Positions 24,419 through 37,900 of a stretch of 64,000 nucleotides of DNA are shown one piece after another. The translations under genes were made by a program, and so were the position numbers. Numbering within the stretch: the stretch's first letter is position 1; every line of letters begins with the position of its first letter. Location: positions 188,701,298 to 188,765,297 of the forward strand of contig NC_134138.1 of assembly GCF_033958435.1 (NCBI RefSeq), read 5' to 3'. This DNA is from Carettochelys insculpta. Taxonomy: Eukaryota; Chordata; Testudines; Carettochelyidae. The notes below the pieces were generated by a model that saw nothing but the letters and a program-made list of their open reading frames with translations, was not told the origin of the DNA and did no database searches.

Positions 24419-24817
24419 GCCACATCTGCCCTACAGCATCTGTCAACAGCAGTTTGTCACAAGAGATCTTCTGGCAAAACTTCTGTTGACAGATTACATC
24501 CACACACAAAAGCAGATCCAAAGAGCAGTCTGCTCTGTCAACAGAGCAGCCAGACTGTCTGGCCTACTGGAAGTTCTGCGAACAGGGCTGCCTGGTGAAC
24601 TGGAAGCCCTGACTGTCAACAGAGGGCCTCCCTGGAGTGTCTACATGCCTTTTTTGTAGACAGAATCTGTCGACAAAGGTGTTAATCCTCATTGTGGAGA
24701 GGTAGAATGCTGTTGGAGGAGGTGCCAAGTTTTGTGGACAGATAGTTGACAAAAAACGCATTTTGTGTGTAGACTCTGCAAGTTTGGTCAACAAAAACCT
24801 CTAGTGTAGACATAGCC
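24419..24817. mobile_element. GTCTAC-type MITE with TGTCAACAG words
   Basis: The right end CTAGTGTAGACATAGCC is followed by ATA; the diverged left end GCCACATCTGCCCTACAGC is preceded by ATAA. The interior repeats CTGTCAACAG and CTGTTGACAG, linking it to the 4.8-kb copy. Confidence 0.6.
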
Positions 24818-25613
24818 ATAGATTGTAGCTATCTTTACCTTTAGCTGGAGCAAATAAAGGGGTTCGTATCTCTAAAAATATTAAGAATTCATGGTATTCC
24901 TGAGAGAGGAATGCAGTCATAAATACACAGGATTGCCAAGTGAACCTTAACTTTGTCATCTGACTTTGATTTTAACTTCTCCAAATTGTACAGTCCTAAA
25001 ATTTATTTTTTTCTGTTCTGTTAAATGTGTCTAGGGTTTTTAACTTTAAAAACATAATGTACAAAGCTTTCTTCCTTTCCCTATCTTTATTTTTAACCTT
25101 TAGATATTTTTGCACTTTTCAATATCTTTCTACAACTGTGTGTGGTGTTTAAAATTGTATTTCAAATAATGTGCACTCAATGCAATCATTTTAGTCAAAC
25201 TGTGAAGAAATTATGGTTTGAAAAGATGCTAATTTGTGAACCAATTTTATTTTCTTGCTTGCAGCCACTGATCATGAGATGTTTCCACAAAATCTACCTC
25301 AGACCTCATTTTTGCTCGTTAATGTGCTGCATCATTGCAAATCTCAGCAGAAGCTCTACAAACTCTTGAAAGTGTTTTGAGAAAACATGACACAAATCAA
25401 TGCATGATGACCTAGTAGTAGGTTGAAGTCTGAAACATTCTTGATACAGCAATCCAAGATAACACTGCCTAATGTATCAATATAATTTCTAAACGCTGCG
25501 AACGTCTCCTGCAGTTTCTTCTTGTTTCTCCAGAAACATTCATTTGACTTTTCTTGTGCAGAAAGATCCTTGCTTCTCTAATCTGGTCCTGGGAATATTA
25601 ATGGAATACAACC

Positions 25614-25783
25614 ATGTCTACTCAGGACGAAAGGCAGATCAATACTGAATATGCTGTATCTTTGCTGGAGCAGTTAAAATTGTTCTATGAACAGCAATTG
25701 CTAACTGACATAGTGTTGATTGTTGAGGGCACTGAATTCCCCTGTCATAAGATGGTTCTTGCAACATGCAGCTCTTATTTCAG
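25614..25783 (+). CDS. KBTBD2: KBTBD2 coding exon 1
   Basis: ATG in CAACCATGTCTACTC. It ends TTCAG/GTAAGT after 56 codons plus two bases. It encodes the N-terminal part of the BTB domain. Confidence 0.96.
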
Positions 25784-28700
25784 GTAAGTGTTCAAATCAT
25801 GATCCATTCATTCAGGTAAAGACATTTGTACTGTTTTGTAATCAGTGCTAGATGTACATAATTAAAAATGAATGTATAGCCCAACCAGATTGTTAGGGTT
25901 GGATATATGAAGTGAATAGTAGAGCTCTTAAATATGATTTTAAGTTATAGTAACATTAAAAGGTCAAAGTAGGGTTTTCTAATACCTCATGACTTGTTGC
26001 AGCCAAGCATTTATAGAGAGGTGGTGTTTTTGTTTTTGTTTTTAATTTCAGAAGCCCTGTTCTGGATTTAGTCCTGGCTCTGTAATGGAGTTCATGGTCT
26101 GTCTTCAGCACGTGGAACAGCGTTTTCCAGCTTTAGCATATTTTCTCCTTTCTGTTGACATGGTTCTAAAATAGGCTAAGTTTAGTAGGGATTCCCCAAT
26201 GAGAGGAAGCGGTCCCTTCATCACTTCCCCTAACACTCCTTGTTCTCTCTGTTGCTGGAATTCTGCTCTCTTCCTGTTCTCTGTTCCTGTCTTCTGCTCG
26301 TTCTTTTAACTGTAGGGATTTCTGATCTTATAACTTCATGTTTTGATTGGGATAATAAAAATAGGCACAGTAGAAGCCAGAGCCTCTGTTTTGGGTTTCA
26401 AAGAGAGCTGCCCCTCTTCAAGATTGAGGATTAAGCGTTGTTTTAATCCTGAAATCCTAACTGTGCCAGGGCTACTTATTTCTGTTATGAGCCGCTTGTG
26501 TAGTTTTAAGTCCTGTGGATCCTGGGTTGTTTAATTCTCTTTTAAAGGGGTTTCCTTATGTGCATTTCTTAATTCTCATACTATATTTGTGGATTCCTCT
26601 GTACCAGGGTTTAGGAAAAACATAATCTGTGCCGGGATTTTGGAGCAGGGCTCAGTCATGTATATTGCCAGTGAAACATTTTTCTGCCTATCTGGTCCTG
26701 AAAGTGAAAGCCTTAAACTAGAGCTTGAGACTGATAAGTTAGTAGTAACCATGGATTCTCTATATCACTTGGGGGTCTTCATTTCTTTTTAGCTAGCTAG
26801 AATTGGGTTTCCCAAAACATTTTACTTGTAATATGGCTTCGCAGCATGGGGAGTATTGAAACCACTATTACAGTAAGCTTTTTCATATCTCTCATTCTAG
26901 CATCCAGAACTCTCAAATAACTGGCATTTTAACCATAAGTAAATTTTAGTTGTTTTTCAATAAGTACAGTATAGTGAAAGTAAATGCAAAAAACAAGAGC
27001 AAATAGAGTATAAATTTACAGTGTATAATACTACAGTTGTTGGTAAGTAAAGTACTCTGCATACATTTTTGTTTGTTTCTTAATATCTAATCATGTGTTT
27101 CTTTAGTGTTATGCATTGCTAGGTATACCTCTCTGAATATCCAGCAACATCCCAGTCCCAGGGCTGCCAGATATGAAAGTTTACTGTGTATACGTTTGGG
27201 CCTCGAGACAGTGATGGCAGGGGTCTTTTAAGATGTGTTTCTGTAGAATGCTGTAGTGCGTTCTTGCAACAAAATTTGTGGTGGACTGAGAGTGCAGCTG
27301 CCAACTCTTGTTGCTGGCCAGTCTGACAAACCTTTCTCTATCTGTGCCTCCCCTGGCCCTTCAGCAAGACCCTGCCCTGAGGAAGTTGGGTTGGGAACTC
27401 ACCAGTCACCTGTGGCATCCCAGGCTTCTTGCTCCCCAGCCAGTAGAGAGCAGAAGAGCTGCCTGAGAAATGCATTGGCAACAATATGCCACAGCTGCAT
27501 CTACTGACAAGAACCACCTTCTGTGCCACCCAGATTGGCTCTTTGTATCTCCAGAGGAGCTGCCTGTAGCCCGAAGTACAAACACCAAGGGCAACTATTT
27601 TGCTGTCCTTGGTGAGAACTATTCAGAAGCAACAGTTGGGCTTTGCAGAGAGGAGCTGCTGCTTTGGTCTCTAATCTCTACGCATTGGGAGCTGTTGTGG
27701 CTGTGGAAAAAAAAAACAAAAAAAACTAGTGACTGTATGTGGGCATGGTGGCTTACTCTCATACATAGCCTGACATGGTTTTATCTTGGCTAATACTTCC
27801 TAACAAAATGGGAGTATCGGGCCACAAGCTACTTCTCCAAAGACGTGTCTTCTACTGCTTCACCAGCCTCACATTGGTGTGGGAGGTTTTTTTTTCGGTC
27901 CACTGGAACAAAGTACAGTGATATTTTTCTAAGTGATTTTACAGCTTGTAATTGATTGTCTTGAATAAAACCATCTCTAGTATCATATAGAACTCAAAGG
28001 GAGCTCGAGAGATTGTCAAGTTCAGTCCCCTACTGTCACAGTGGGACCTATCACCTTCCCTTACAGATTTTTTTTTTTTAATTTAATCTGAGCTGCCCCA
28101 GGCGCTTGAAAGCCTCCCCACCCTCCCTGACTGAACTCACAACCCTGAGTTTACAAGGCCAGTGACCTAACTACTGAGCTATTCCCTCTCCCTAGTGTTT
28201 GAAAAGCAAGCTTACTGTCCACAGTGAAAATTACTGGTGCAAGGGAAAAGGCTTGAGAGGAGGCACAATAATTTAAAGGGTAAAAATATATGACCACTTT
28301 ATCTTTTTTAACAAATATTTTTAAATGTAACATACCAACAATCTTGTCTTTTCATATACATCGTCTTTTTTGGCTTCGCATTGCTGTTTTTCTATTTTTA
28401 TTTCTGATGGAGCACCTCTTCCTAAACTAACTTTTTTAAGTGTCTGCCTTCTTCCTGTATTGTTGTCTTCTTCCTCCCATTGTTTATTTTGTGCCCCCTT
28501 CAAGTTTTAGACAATCTGTTTGATACATGCAAAAAATAATGCTTTTGTTTTGTAATGTCTGATCTTTCCTTTCCCTGATAGCCATTCAGTCAGATGCAGG
28601 ATTCAAAAAGTCACCTGAAAGTCAAGAATTTAAAATTACTATCCAAAAATAATGGGGAAGTCCAACTGCTCAAAAAAATTGCATATTTAGGAAACCTTTT

Positions 28701-31700
28701 TTTCTCTCTTCTCCATAGTGAAGTTTCAGGAAAAGAAAATTTTAACCAAGAAAGATGCTATCACTGAGTCTTGCTCATGGATTTAGTATGTGTTTGTTTA
28801 GAAGTCCTAAAATCATTCTGGGTTCTGGAAGATTGGGGAGTGAGGGGAAATTATGCCCCACCCATTGCCTCTTGTTAGTGGAGGAAGACAGGCAAATCTT
28901 GTTGCTCAGCAGTTTTTGATTTGCAGACTTAGGATTGCTGTATTGTTTGAAGTTTGTTTTATTTTGTCTTTTAATTTTGAAAAAAGCTTGGATACTGTAA
29001 AAGCTAACATGTCTATTTGGGTTGTCACTGGCAAGGATATGTTTCAATTCCTGATTAGGATTTCCTTGTCTTAGGAGTTACAACAGATGACAGTTAAGTG
29101 GAAAAAAGTCTGAATTTGTGGGCATTTCTGTGTGGCTTTTCTTAAATGTGAAAACAAACTGATAACCACTAGTTACAGGTGTGTACTTCCCCATAGGCTT
29201 TGTGGAGAGAACTACAGTGGAGAGTAAAACGTAATTTGTAGCACATCAAGCTATTGCAGTATTCAATACCAAATCTCTCATTTTGAGTGCAGTGATATTT
29301 TTAAACATGTAATTCTCCCCTTTTAAAAAAAATCGGGAATCTGAATTTGTCACCTGGTACATTGTGAATCACTAATAATGCGTCAGTCTGCTTTCACATG
29401 GTATTTGTAACTTCAGAGTTCCAGCAATTCTAGAAATAACTAGTCATTAAACTTAGACAAATTATGGGTGGCTAGTGATCAAAAAATGCCAGTGGTTAGA
29501 AATATCAAAGCCCTCACAAAGTTATTAGAATATGCAGCCAAGCCTTTTTCTAAGATGTGCTTGGTTTTTTATGTGAGAATGGGAGGTCAGGCACTGGGTG
29601 TGGAGGGAGGTATGAGGTTTTGTAGTGCTGTCTTTTCTTATTTTCCTTTTCTTGGCTTCCATTTTAAATAGTTTTTTATATGAGATTTTTGTAATGCAAA
29701 CGTAAGGTTAATCTAAATTCCAAAGACAGGAAACATTCACATATTCAGGTTTTCAGTAAAGTGCTAAACTTTGCATGAGAAAAATCATACACTTTTGTTG
29801 TAAATACTGATTAATGAAACCTCCATTTTTTCTCATCACCTGCCAGTGCATACAGCAATATAGTGTAGTGCTTGTCCTTATAACAGACAGCCAAATTAGA
29901 TTAGGCAGGTAATGTAAGTAGTATGTGTTCTATATGTAAAGAAAGAAAACCATCCTCTTTTTGTTATTGTATTACACTTTCAAAGTTTTAAAGCTGAACT
30001 TCCCTCCTAAGTAAGGAGAAAAGCAGGTACTGATTTCTGAAAAAAAAATTGGCAGATAAAACATATGTCAGACTTCCAAATCTGAGGAGTCCACTGTGTT
30101 TAAAAAAGCCATAAGACTTGTTTGGCAGGCAATTGTGCCTTTCTGTCAACCCAACCACTTCTCTTATGCCCCTGTCTTAACATAGGTTCTTAAGCAACAG
30201 GTTAAGATGTATGAATTTCTTTAAAAAACAAAATAAGAACAACATTCATTGTTCAGGATGCATTTTCGACATTTGTTTTTAACGACTTCTTTTGGAAAAT
30301 GCACCAGTCATTTTTGGAAAATAAGTGCTGTAAAATGTTTCTCCATTTTCTGAGAAAACATACAACCATGTCATGTCCATCCCCACTTATGGTTTAGAAT
30401 AGTATGATTGCCTACATATTGAGTACTAGATTTTCTTACATAGAAAACATTGACGTGACTAATATAATTGGAAAAAACTTTAGTAAAACATTTATCTTAA
30501 ATGCTGGATGATATGGTAAGTGCTAAGTTAATGTAAAAGGAAAATCATGGGGATATTTAAAGCTTGAAATTGAGAGATTTTTAGATATCTTTCTCCTTTG
30601 TTGTTGGTGTTGGAGTAATTAAACTAAAAGAGGTTACTTTTAAGATTACAATATTTTGTCCTTGTCAGCCTTAATTTGGTATTTCTCTCCTCAGGGCCAT
30701 GTTCATGAGTGGGCTAAGTGAAAGCAAACAAACACATGTACATCTGAGGAATGTAGATGCAGCCACTTTACAAATTATAATAACATATGCATACACGGGT
30801 AACTTGGCAATAAGTGACAGCACGGTAGAACAGCTTTATGAGACTGCTTGCTTCTTACAGGTAGGAACATCATGTATATTTTAAGTAAAGATGCATGATA
30901 ACTACTCAATTTTGGTAGCATAATGTTTCTATTTTTCCTTCATTTTCAGTTAAATACCCAACCCTGTCTCCTTTTTTAAAGAGGGTAATTTTTCTCTCAA
31001 GATTGTCCATTTTACCAAAATAATCCCACAGCCAACCTATTTTTATGGTTTCTGAAAGAGTGAAATTCAAAACAATTTCTGAAACTTCACTTTTGTAAAA
31101 AGCAAAGCAAAATGCACAAAAAGGAGGGGGGGTTTGGTATCAAACAATTTGCATATCACAAACATGGAAGTGTTCATAGAAATCAAATGGTATAATCAAA
31201 CTACATTTACTTTTCTAGATTAAATGAGATGTTCTTTGTTCAAAAACCTGTAACTAGCAATGTCAGTGCAGTTATTCCTTTTTTGATTGTAGATAAAGCA
31301 TTAGGTCTTTAGCTACAGTACTTAATTGGTCTTTTTTTGCATTACAGGTAGAAGATGTTTTACAGAGATGTCGAGAATATTTAATTAAAAAAATAAATGC
31401 AGAGAACTGTGTGCGATTATTAAGTTTTGCTGATCTCTTCAGCTGTGAAGAGTTAAAACAAAGTGCTAAGAGAATGGTCGAGCACAAGTTCACTGCTGTA
31501 TACCACCAGGACTCTTTCATGCAACTGTCACATGATCTTCTGGTAGACATTTTAAGCAGTGACAATTTAAATGTGGAAAAAGAGGAGACAGTTCGTGAAG
31601 CTGCTATGTTATGGCTGGAATACAACACAGAATCACGATCACAGTATTTGTCCTCTGTTCTTAGCCAAATCAGAATTGATGCACTTTCAGAAGTAACCCA

Positions 31701-32883
31701 GAGAGCCTGGTTTCAAGGATTACCACCTAATGATAAATCAGTGGTGGTGCAAGGATTATACAAATCTATGCCCAAATTTTTCAAACCAAGACTTGGTATG
31801 ACTAAAGAAGAGATGATGATATTCATTGAAGCTGCTGCTGAAAGCCCTGGTAGTCTTTACTCTTCTGTCTGTTACAGCCCCCAGGCAGAAAAAGTTTACA
31901 AGCTTTGTAACCCTCCTGCCGACTTGCATAAGGTTGGAACACTTGTAACTCCTGATAATGATATCTATATAGCAGGTGGGCAAGTTCCTCTGAAAAACAC
32001 GAAAACCAATCACAGTAAAACTAGCAAACTTCAGGCTGCCTTCAGAACTGTGAATTGCTTTTACTGGTTTGATGCACAGCAAAACACTTGGTTTCCAAAG
32101 ACTCCAATGCTGTTTGTTCGTATAAAGCCTTCCTTGGTCTGCTGTGAAGGATACATCTATGCAATTGGAGGAGATAGCGTGGGTGGAGAACTCAACAGAA
32201 GAACTGTGGAAAGATATGATACCGAGAAAGACGAATGGACCATGGTAAGCCCATTGCCTTGTGCATGGCAGTGGAGTACAGCAGTAGCGGTTCATAACTG
32301 CATTTACGTAATGGCACACAACTTGATGTACTGTTATTTTCCCAGGTCAGATGCTTGGGTAGAAATGGCTATGAGACAAACTAGTAGATGCTTTGCTTCA
32401 GCTGCTGCTTTTGGTGACAAAATATTCTATATTGGAGGATTGCATATTGGAAGCAATTCTGGTATAAGACTCCCGAGTAGCACCGTAGATGGGTCTTCCG
32501 TAACTGTGGAAGTTTATGATGTGAATAAAAATGAATGGAGAATGGCAGCTAATATCCCTGCTAAGCGATATTCTGACCCTTGTGTTAGAGCTGTTGTAAT
32601 CTCCAATTCTTTGTGTGTCTTTATACGCGAAACTCACATGAATGAGAGAGCCAAGTATGCCACCTACCAATATGATCTGGAGCTTGATCGATGGTCTCTA
32701 CGACAGCATATATCAGAACGTGTGCTCTGGGACTTAGGAAAAGACTTCCGATGCACTGTAGGAAAGCTGTATCCATCTTGCCTTGAAGAGTCCCCATGGA
32801 AACCTCCAACCTATCTCTTTTCACCAGATGGGGCTGATGAGTTTGAGCTGGATGGGGAAATGGTTACTCTGCCACCTGTATAG
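25614..32883 (+). CDS. KBTBD2: KBTBD2, BTB-BACK-Kelch adaptor of CUL3 ubiquitin ligase
   Basis: Model: join(25614..25783, 30695..30860, 31348..32883), 623 residues, the length I recall for human KBTBD2, and the sequence is close to it throughout. The order is BTB (about residues 20-120, including [19 protein letters not shown]), BACK (about 130-235, [15 protein letters not shown]), then Kelch repeats (about 315-600) with double-glycine motifs YIAGG, YAIGGD and FYIGGL, ending [14 protein letters not shown]2 joins CUL3 to the PI3K regulatory subunit p85-alpha and promotes its degradation, tuning insulin signalling; it acts in the cytosol. All splice borders are GT-AG with matching phases. The ATG has A at -3. 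The promoter is probably the CpG island at 12-13 kb. The gene is convergent with AVL9 downstream. Confidence 0.97.
25784..30694 (+). other. KBTBD2 intron between coding exons 1 and 2
   Basis: AT-rich intron with no other exon recognised. It holds the tRNA-derived SINE at 28.07 kb. The small open frames here have no recognisable content. Confidence 0.8.
28068..28196 (-). repeat. tRNA-derived SINE
   Basis: On the minus strand: A-box-like ATAGCTCAGTAGTTAGG, anticodon-arm-like GGCCTTGTAAACTCAG, B-box-like GGGTTGTGAGTTCAGTC, then a body ending at a poly-A (poly-T on plus at 28070-28080). Pol III SINE, not a functional tRNA. Confidence 0.75.
30695..30860 (+). CDS. KBTBD2: KBTBD2 coding exon 2
   Basis: Acceptor TCTCCTCAG, then completion of Arg and [15 protein letters not shown]. 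It ends ACTTGCTTCTTACAG-like coding sequence before GTAGGA. Completes most of the BTB fold. Confidence 0.96.
30861..31347 (+). other. KBTBD2 intron between coding exons 2 and 3
   Basis: Short AT-rich intron with GTAGGA donor and TTTTTTTGCATTACAG acceptor. No repeat seen. Confidence 0.85.
31348..32883 (+). CDS. KBTBD2: KBTBD2 coding exon 3 (BACK and Kelch)
   Basis: Acceptor TTTTTTTGCATTACAG, then [13 protein letters not shown] single 511-codon open frame to TAG at 32881-32883. Carries the BACK domain and all Kelch blades, as in other vertebrates. Confidence 0.97.
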   Translation, partial: VEDVLQRCREYLIKKINAENCVRLLSFADLFSCEELKQSAKRMVEHKFTAVYHQDSFMQLSHDLLVDILSSDNLNVEKEETVREAAMLWLEYNTESRSQYLSSVLSQIRIDALSEVTQRAWFQGLPPNDKSVVVQGLYKSMPKFFKPRLGMTKEEMMIFIEAAAESPGSLYSSVCYSPQAEKVYKLCNPPADLHKVGTLVTPDNDIYIAGGQVPLKNTKTNHSKTSKLQAAFRTVNCFYWFDAQQNTWFPKTPMLFVRIKPSLVCCEGYIYAIGGDSVGGELNRRTVERYDTEKDEWTMVSPLPCAWQWSTAVAVHNCIYVMAHNLMYCYFPRSDAWVEMAMRQTSRCFASAAAFGDKIFYIGGLHIGSNSGIRLPSSTVDGSSVTVEVYDVNKNEWRMAANIPAKRYSDPCVRAVVISNSLCVFIRETHMNERAKYATYQYDLELDRWSLRQHISERVLWDLGKDFRCTVGKLYPSCLEESPWKPPTYLFSPDGADEFELDGEMVTLPPV

Positions 32884-34080
32884 CTCGCCAGTTAGAGACT
32901 GCACATCTGCTTCTGGGCTCAGTTACCTTGAAATAGAAACTTTCATGAAAGAGCAGGGCTGGAAATTAAAACATTAAACCTGTCTTTCATAATGGTATTT
33001 TTATGCCCTAGTTATAGTTTGCAGTCATTCAGTATGAATCAGTGACTTTTACAAGCGGATATGCTTCCATAATCTGAGATACTATCTGATAATTAAGAGA
33101 AACCTATATGTATATCATGAGCTTAAGCATCTGACTACTGTCTAAAGAATTAATTTTTAGTCCTATGATGGTTTTTCAGTTCAAAATAAAAAAGCAGTTA
33201 TTGTTGCTAGGATAGTATGTCAAAATTGTTCTGAAAAAATCTTCCACTTACGTTTGAACTACATCTGGATATTATACTTTAGTACTCATATAATTTCCAG
33301 TGTGGCCTAAGTAATGGAATGCACTGCACTTAACACCAATATCTGTATTGGTATAGTAATGCCATTAAAAGAAGAATAAACAAATCCCATGGATCTACCT
33401 GTGGTAGGAAGGGTAGATCTTCCATTGTATGGGAACATGCAGGGCAAAATGACTGCAGGTTCAGTCAAAGTGTATTATTAGGTGCATGGATTCTATTTTC
33501 ACTAACTTATACCTGTCTGTTTAGAATACAGGTCTTCCAAGCAGCTGGTGGATTACCAGATGTGGACTTAAATTGCTGGGCTTGCAATAGGAATTGCCAG
33601 CCACTCATAGTGCGGGTCTGTGTGGAGCTTTAATCAATAAATGCCTCCACATTCTGTATTACAGTAACATTGGCTCATGTATATCACTTCCTGCTGCTGA
33701 TGTATTTTTTCCAATGTAAAACAAAGTTTTAGTGTGGATTAACCAGGTCTTTATTTTTGTTAATTTAATAACAAGCATTACTGTAGTGTGATTGTGTATA
33801 GATATCCATTAGCTATCAGGTTTTTTACCTTTTTTGGGGGGGAGCGAATTGTTCAGGAATATTCTGTACGCTGTGTGCAGGAGAGCAGATGACTAGTGCT
33901 GCTCTGGCATTAATCCCAGGAACCACTAGCAGTAGCGGGGCACCGCCAATCTAACATGAACACAGGTGCTTCATGACAACCTAACTAGCATGTTCAGCTG
34001 CATCATGTTCTGGCACTGTATTTTGAATGACATTAATTTATTAAAAAAGACTGAATCTGAATTAAGATTTTTGGTGTGCT
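32884..34080 (+). other. KBTBD2 3' UTR with candidate polyadenylation signals
   Basis: AATAAA hexamers are at 33185-33190, 33375-33380 and 33636-33641. The last is followed by a T-rich stretch and looks the most likely main end. No coding content. Confidence 0.6.
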
Positions 34081-34184
34081 CTGTGGTCGAAAGAGTATAG
34101 CTATGATTTTTTCTTTCAGCGTTGGCTTGGTGATGGGAAGTTAGCTTGTTTAAGTGCAGTTTGACAAGTCATGAAACATGCATA

Positions 34185-34918
34185 CAGTAAACCCTCGCAA
34201 TGCGGGATTTTGAGTTGCACTTAACTTGTATTAACATGAGTTAAGTGCAGCTCAAAACTCAACCCCCCCACCGTGGCCCCGTTCAACCCCTTTCGCCCTG
34301 CGTGGCCCTGGTTCAAGCCCCCAGTCCCACTCATCACTGACGTGCAGCTCCAGCTCAAAACCCCATTTCGTGCGTGGCTCCAGCTCAGCCCGCCCCCCCA
34401 CACCCTAGTTCAGCAACTGGTGTGTGGCTCTGGTTCGATCCCCACAATCATCTCCCCAGCAGGGCTTCAGCTCAAACTCCCCTCCACCCATGGCCCCAGT
34501 TCAACGCCCCCGCCTCCTCCCCCAGTGCATGACCCCAACTCAAACCCCCTGCGGCCCCAGTTCAAACCTCCTGCGGCCTGGCTTGTTTCCCAAGCATGGC
34601 TCTGGCTCACCGCCCTCATGCATGGCTCTAGCTCAACTCCCCTGCCCCAGTTCATCCTCCCTGCCCCCGCCCCGCACGTGGCTCCAGCTCAACTCCAGCC
34701 CCTTGCAGCTGTAACCCACCGCCAGGCTTAACCCTCCCCAACTGCCCCCCCCCAACCCCAGGGCTTACCTTTCAAAAGGTACTCCAGGTGCTTCTGCTGC
34801 TTCCCTGGCTGCAGAATGCATTCCACCGAGGAGAAAAGCCGCCTCCGACTTAGGCAAAATTTGAGTTACATGAGAGTGCATGGGAACGGAACCCTTGCGT
34901 AACTCGAGGCACTACTTG
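34185..34918. mobile_element. Pogo-like MITE with C-rich minisatellite core
   Basis: The left end is TA/CAGTAAACCCTCGCAATGCGGG. The right end is GCGTAACTCGAGGCACTACTTG. Between them are degenerate units around GTGGCTCCAGCTCAA and CCCCCAGTTCAA, giving spurious Pro-rich frames. Confidence 0.65.
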
Positions 34919-37900
34919 TTCAGTGAAACTGGAAGTTAAGCTGGATGACCTGTTTGAATTTGTTTACTTGAAACAAATTACCATGTAATGCTTATCAAAT
35001 GTAAGAGGGAAAAGTGTGGAACAGTCTCCATAAAATGCTAAGTTGGAAATCCCACTGCGAGGGGAGAGACTCCTTGATTTGCATAAATAGAATCCGACAG
35101 AAAGGTCTAATTTTAGGAAATAAATATGCATCTTGATAGTAACAGTTATATTGGAAGATCAAATATTTACATTGCTGTAAATATAAAAGTGTATTTAATA
35201 TCTTTTGATTCTTCAACCATTCATGAGACAAGATGTGCATCTTAAAATGTTGTGTTAAAATTCACATTCTCACATCTGTGGTTACAACACTGTCATCTTG
35301 TGGTTCTAGATCATGTTTTAGAACATACGGAAACCAGTTTTAGCCCAGGGTTAATGTTTGCATTTGTGCTCATATACATTTTTCAGACTGGGGACTTACA
35401 AATATTTATACTGTCCCTCTTGGTTTTTTTTTTAAACTGTTAATTTAACTCATGTCTCTCCACCCCTACCTTCCAAACAAAATATTTTAAACTTGTATAC
35501 CCAGCATTAATGTGCAGCTTCCAAGTACCACACCTCCATGGACTACAGGAAAGTATGTCTGGTTTGCAGTATGTTATAATGTGGGAAAACAACTCTGAAG
35601 GTCTTGTTCTAAATATTCTGATCAAACGCATACCAAGTACGCTACCACTTACTGTGGAGGTGGTGAGTAGCAACTATCATTCAGGTTGCGCTGAGACTTT
35701 TAATTTAACTGTAGGGATTTGAATAATCTTTCTGACTAAAATACCAAATTTGGCATTCTTAAAATAATTTTCCAAGTATTTTTATGGGTTAGATGGTTGC
35801 CTCAGTTATTCAAAAATAGATATTAAATGGTCTTACTGTATACCCTCCCCACTGCATTTATGATGGAGTCCCTCAATTTTGGAATATACCTCTTAAACCT
35901 ACAACTTGCTCCCAAATTTATTTCCCTTCATTAGTCATAAGTTTGCACTGATAGAGGCTGATGAAGACCAGTAATCTTCCTGGCTCTTTCATTCTCCAGT
36001 AGCGTCTTTCACTACATTTGTGTTCTACACACAGCTTGCTGAACCAGGGAGCTAGGACTCAAGGGACACTGAGGGTGGCCTGGTGAACAACAGGAGTTCA
36101 AAAGCTGAGTTTATTTGCAGTAAGTGTGGCTTTGCTTCCCTTGCAGTGGCCCAAATAAGTATTGGTTTTCAAGATACTAAGGGTGGGTGCAGTGGGCCAT
36201 ACCCCATGTAATCTGGCTTTCCCCACATATGTAAACCAGTTTTTGCCCAGGATTAATGTTTGACACTATTTTAATGGGGTCACCAGGGCCAGGCATGAGA
36301 CTTGCTTGGAGCCAGAGGTTGAAGATGAAGCTTGAGGGTTTCATCCTCGGGGTTTGACTTTGGGCCCCCACCCAAGGCAGAGGGACCTGGGCTTTAGGTG
36401 GGGCTTGAATGGGTCAGGCTTTGGATCCCCTTCAGGGATCACGTAGTAACTTTTGTTGCCAGAAAGACGTCTCGCTGCTAAGACGAAGTTTGAGAACTAC
36501 TATATTAAATGATAGTTTTTTAGTTTCATGAAGAATCTACTGATCTGGGCTTTGATGGACTAACAAATACTTCAGAAGCAACTAAACTACAGTACATAAC
36601 TAAATATAAAAAGGTTACTGCTTTAATTTAATTAGCATGAATGTGGTTATGCTGGTGCAAAAGTACTTATGTTGTACAACGTATTCCTGTATGGGAAGGG
36701 GAATAACCTATGTGCCTACAAGCGTTCTTAGACTATTAAAATCGTAGTCTGACCAGTTTAATTTTTTTAAAATCACTTTTCTTGCCAAAAGTAACACTGG
36801 TAAATCATAAGTATAGACTAGGCCTTAGTATGCTAATTCCTACACTGCTTCTCCATAAGCCTTGCAACTGCTTCACAGTTCTGATCTGCTGCTCTTGCAA
36901 CAGTTGTCGTCAGCTGCTCTGCTCAATTGGGTTATTGGCTGTAAACCCCTACATTTTCTCCTCCCAGCTGCCTTAAGAAACAGCAGCGATACATGCACCC
37001 TTGGCAGGAAAAGTGCTTAGCCCCAATGAAAAAGGCTAGCTTGCCATCCTTTCAAGGTTTTCAGCCTCGAGAATGTCCATTTCAGGATGGCTACATGGAC
37101 AGGCGAACAGGTACACTGCTGTGTAAACCGAATGACTGCTCTGAAAAGAACTGAGTGAGGTTCTGCAGAGACATGAAGAAAGATAGATTCTGTGGTTGAC
37201 TTCAAGCAAAGATGATCCTTTGCACCTGTGAACCAAGAAGGCAGTTGAATCCCTGAAACCAATCGAATTGACCCACCTCTATTTTTATCAGCAAGAGCTG
37301 ATCATTCAGACACCTTGCAAGTTATAGCTATCCTGTGCTCCCAGCTTTCGTACCCAGCATTGAATGGGGTCTGCAGAGCATACAGCCACATTTTGGCCAA
37401 CAATGACTGATCATTCATTGGTGTGACTATCAGGATGTTGAATGCTCCACTTCTGCAGGATCTTTCCCTCAGAGGGTGCAAGTCAGGACCATTCCTTGGA
37501 AGACCAATTGAGAATACTTCTGGTGCTTCATAGCATTGGCCCAACAGAAAGAAGGCTTAATAGGCTTCACTAATCTCCCGTTACCAGTTGTAACTTCATT
37601 CTTTACAAACTCCTGAGTAAATCTTCAGAAGCCAGACTTTGTTCTTCATGAAGCCTAGAAAATACACGTTTTTTCCAGTTTAGTGTGTCAGTTTTATATC
37701 TCAACTACAGGAGAGGGCAGGAAAGTGTTGACAGTTCCAGTATGTTCGCAGACGAGCAGTCTGGCACCAAAACTCATACATCTGTTTTTGTGGGTGTGGT
37801 TACTCCACCAGTCAAGATCCTGACAGAATTTCCTTGTTATGAGAAGACATTCTGTTAAATTGCAATTTTATGTATTCTTAAAATAACCACAGCAGAAGAG

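Larger units (their letters stand above)
13351..25561 (+). other. Inferred large 5' intron of KBTBD2, repeat-rich
   Basis: AT-rich non-coding DNA from the CpG island to the coding-start exon. Two plausible acceptors precede the ATG: TTTTCTTGCTTGCAG ending at 25264 and TTTTCTTGTGCAG ending at 25561. Recognisable repeats are listed separately; 13.4-16.8 kb shows none. Confidence 0.55.

Noticed and set aside
28068..28196. tRNA-like sequence on the minus strand
   Set aside because: A and B boxes are degenerate, the cloverleaf cannot be closed convincingly, and a SINE body and A-tail follow.
34273..34731. 152-codon proline-rich open frame
   Set aside because: Same reason: minisatellite core of a pogo-like MITE.
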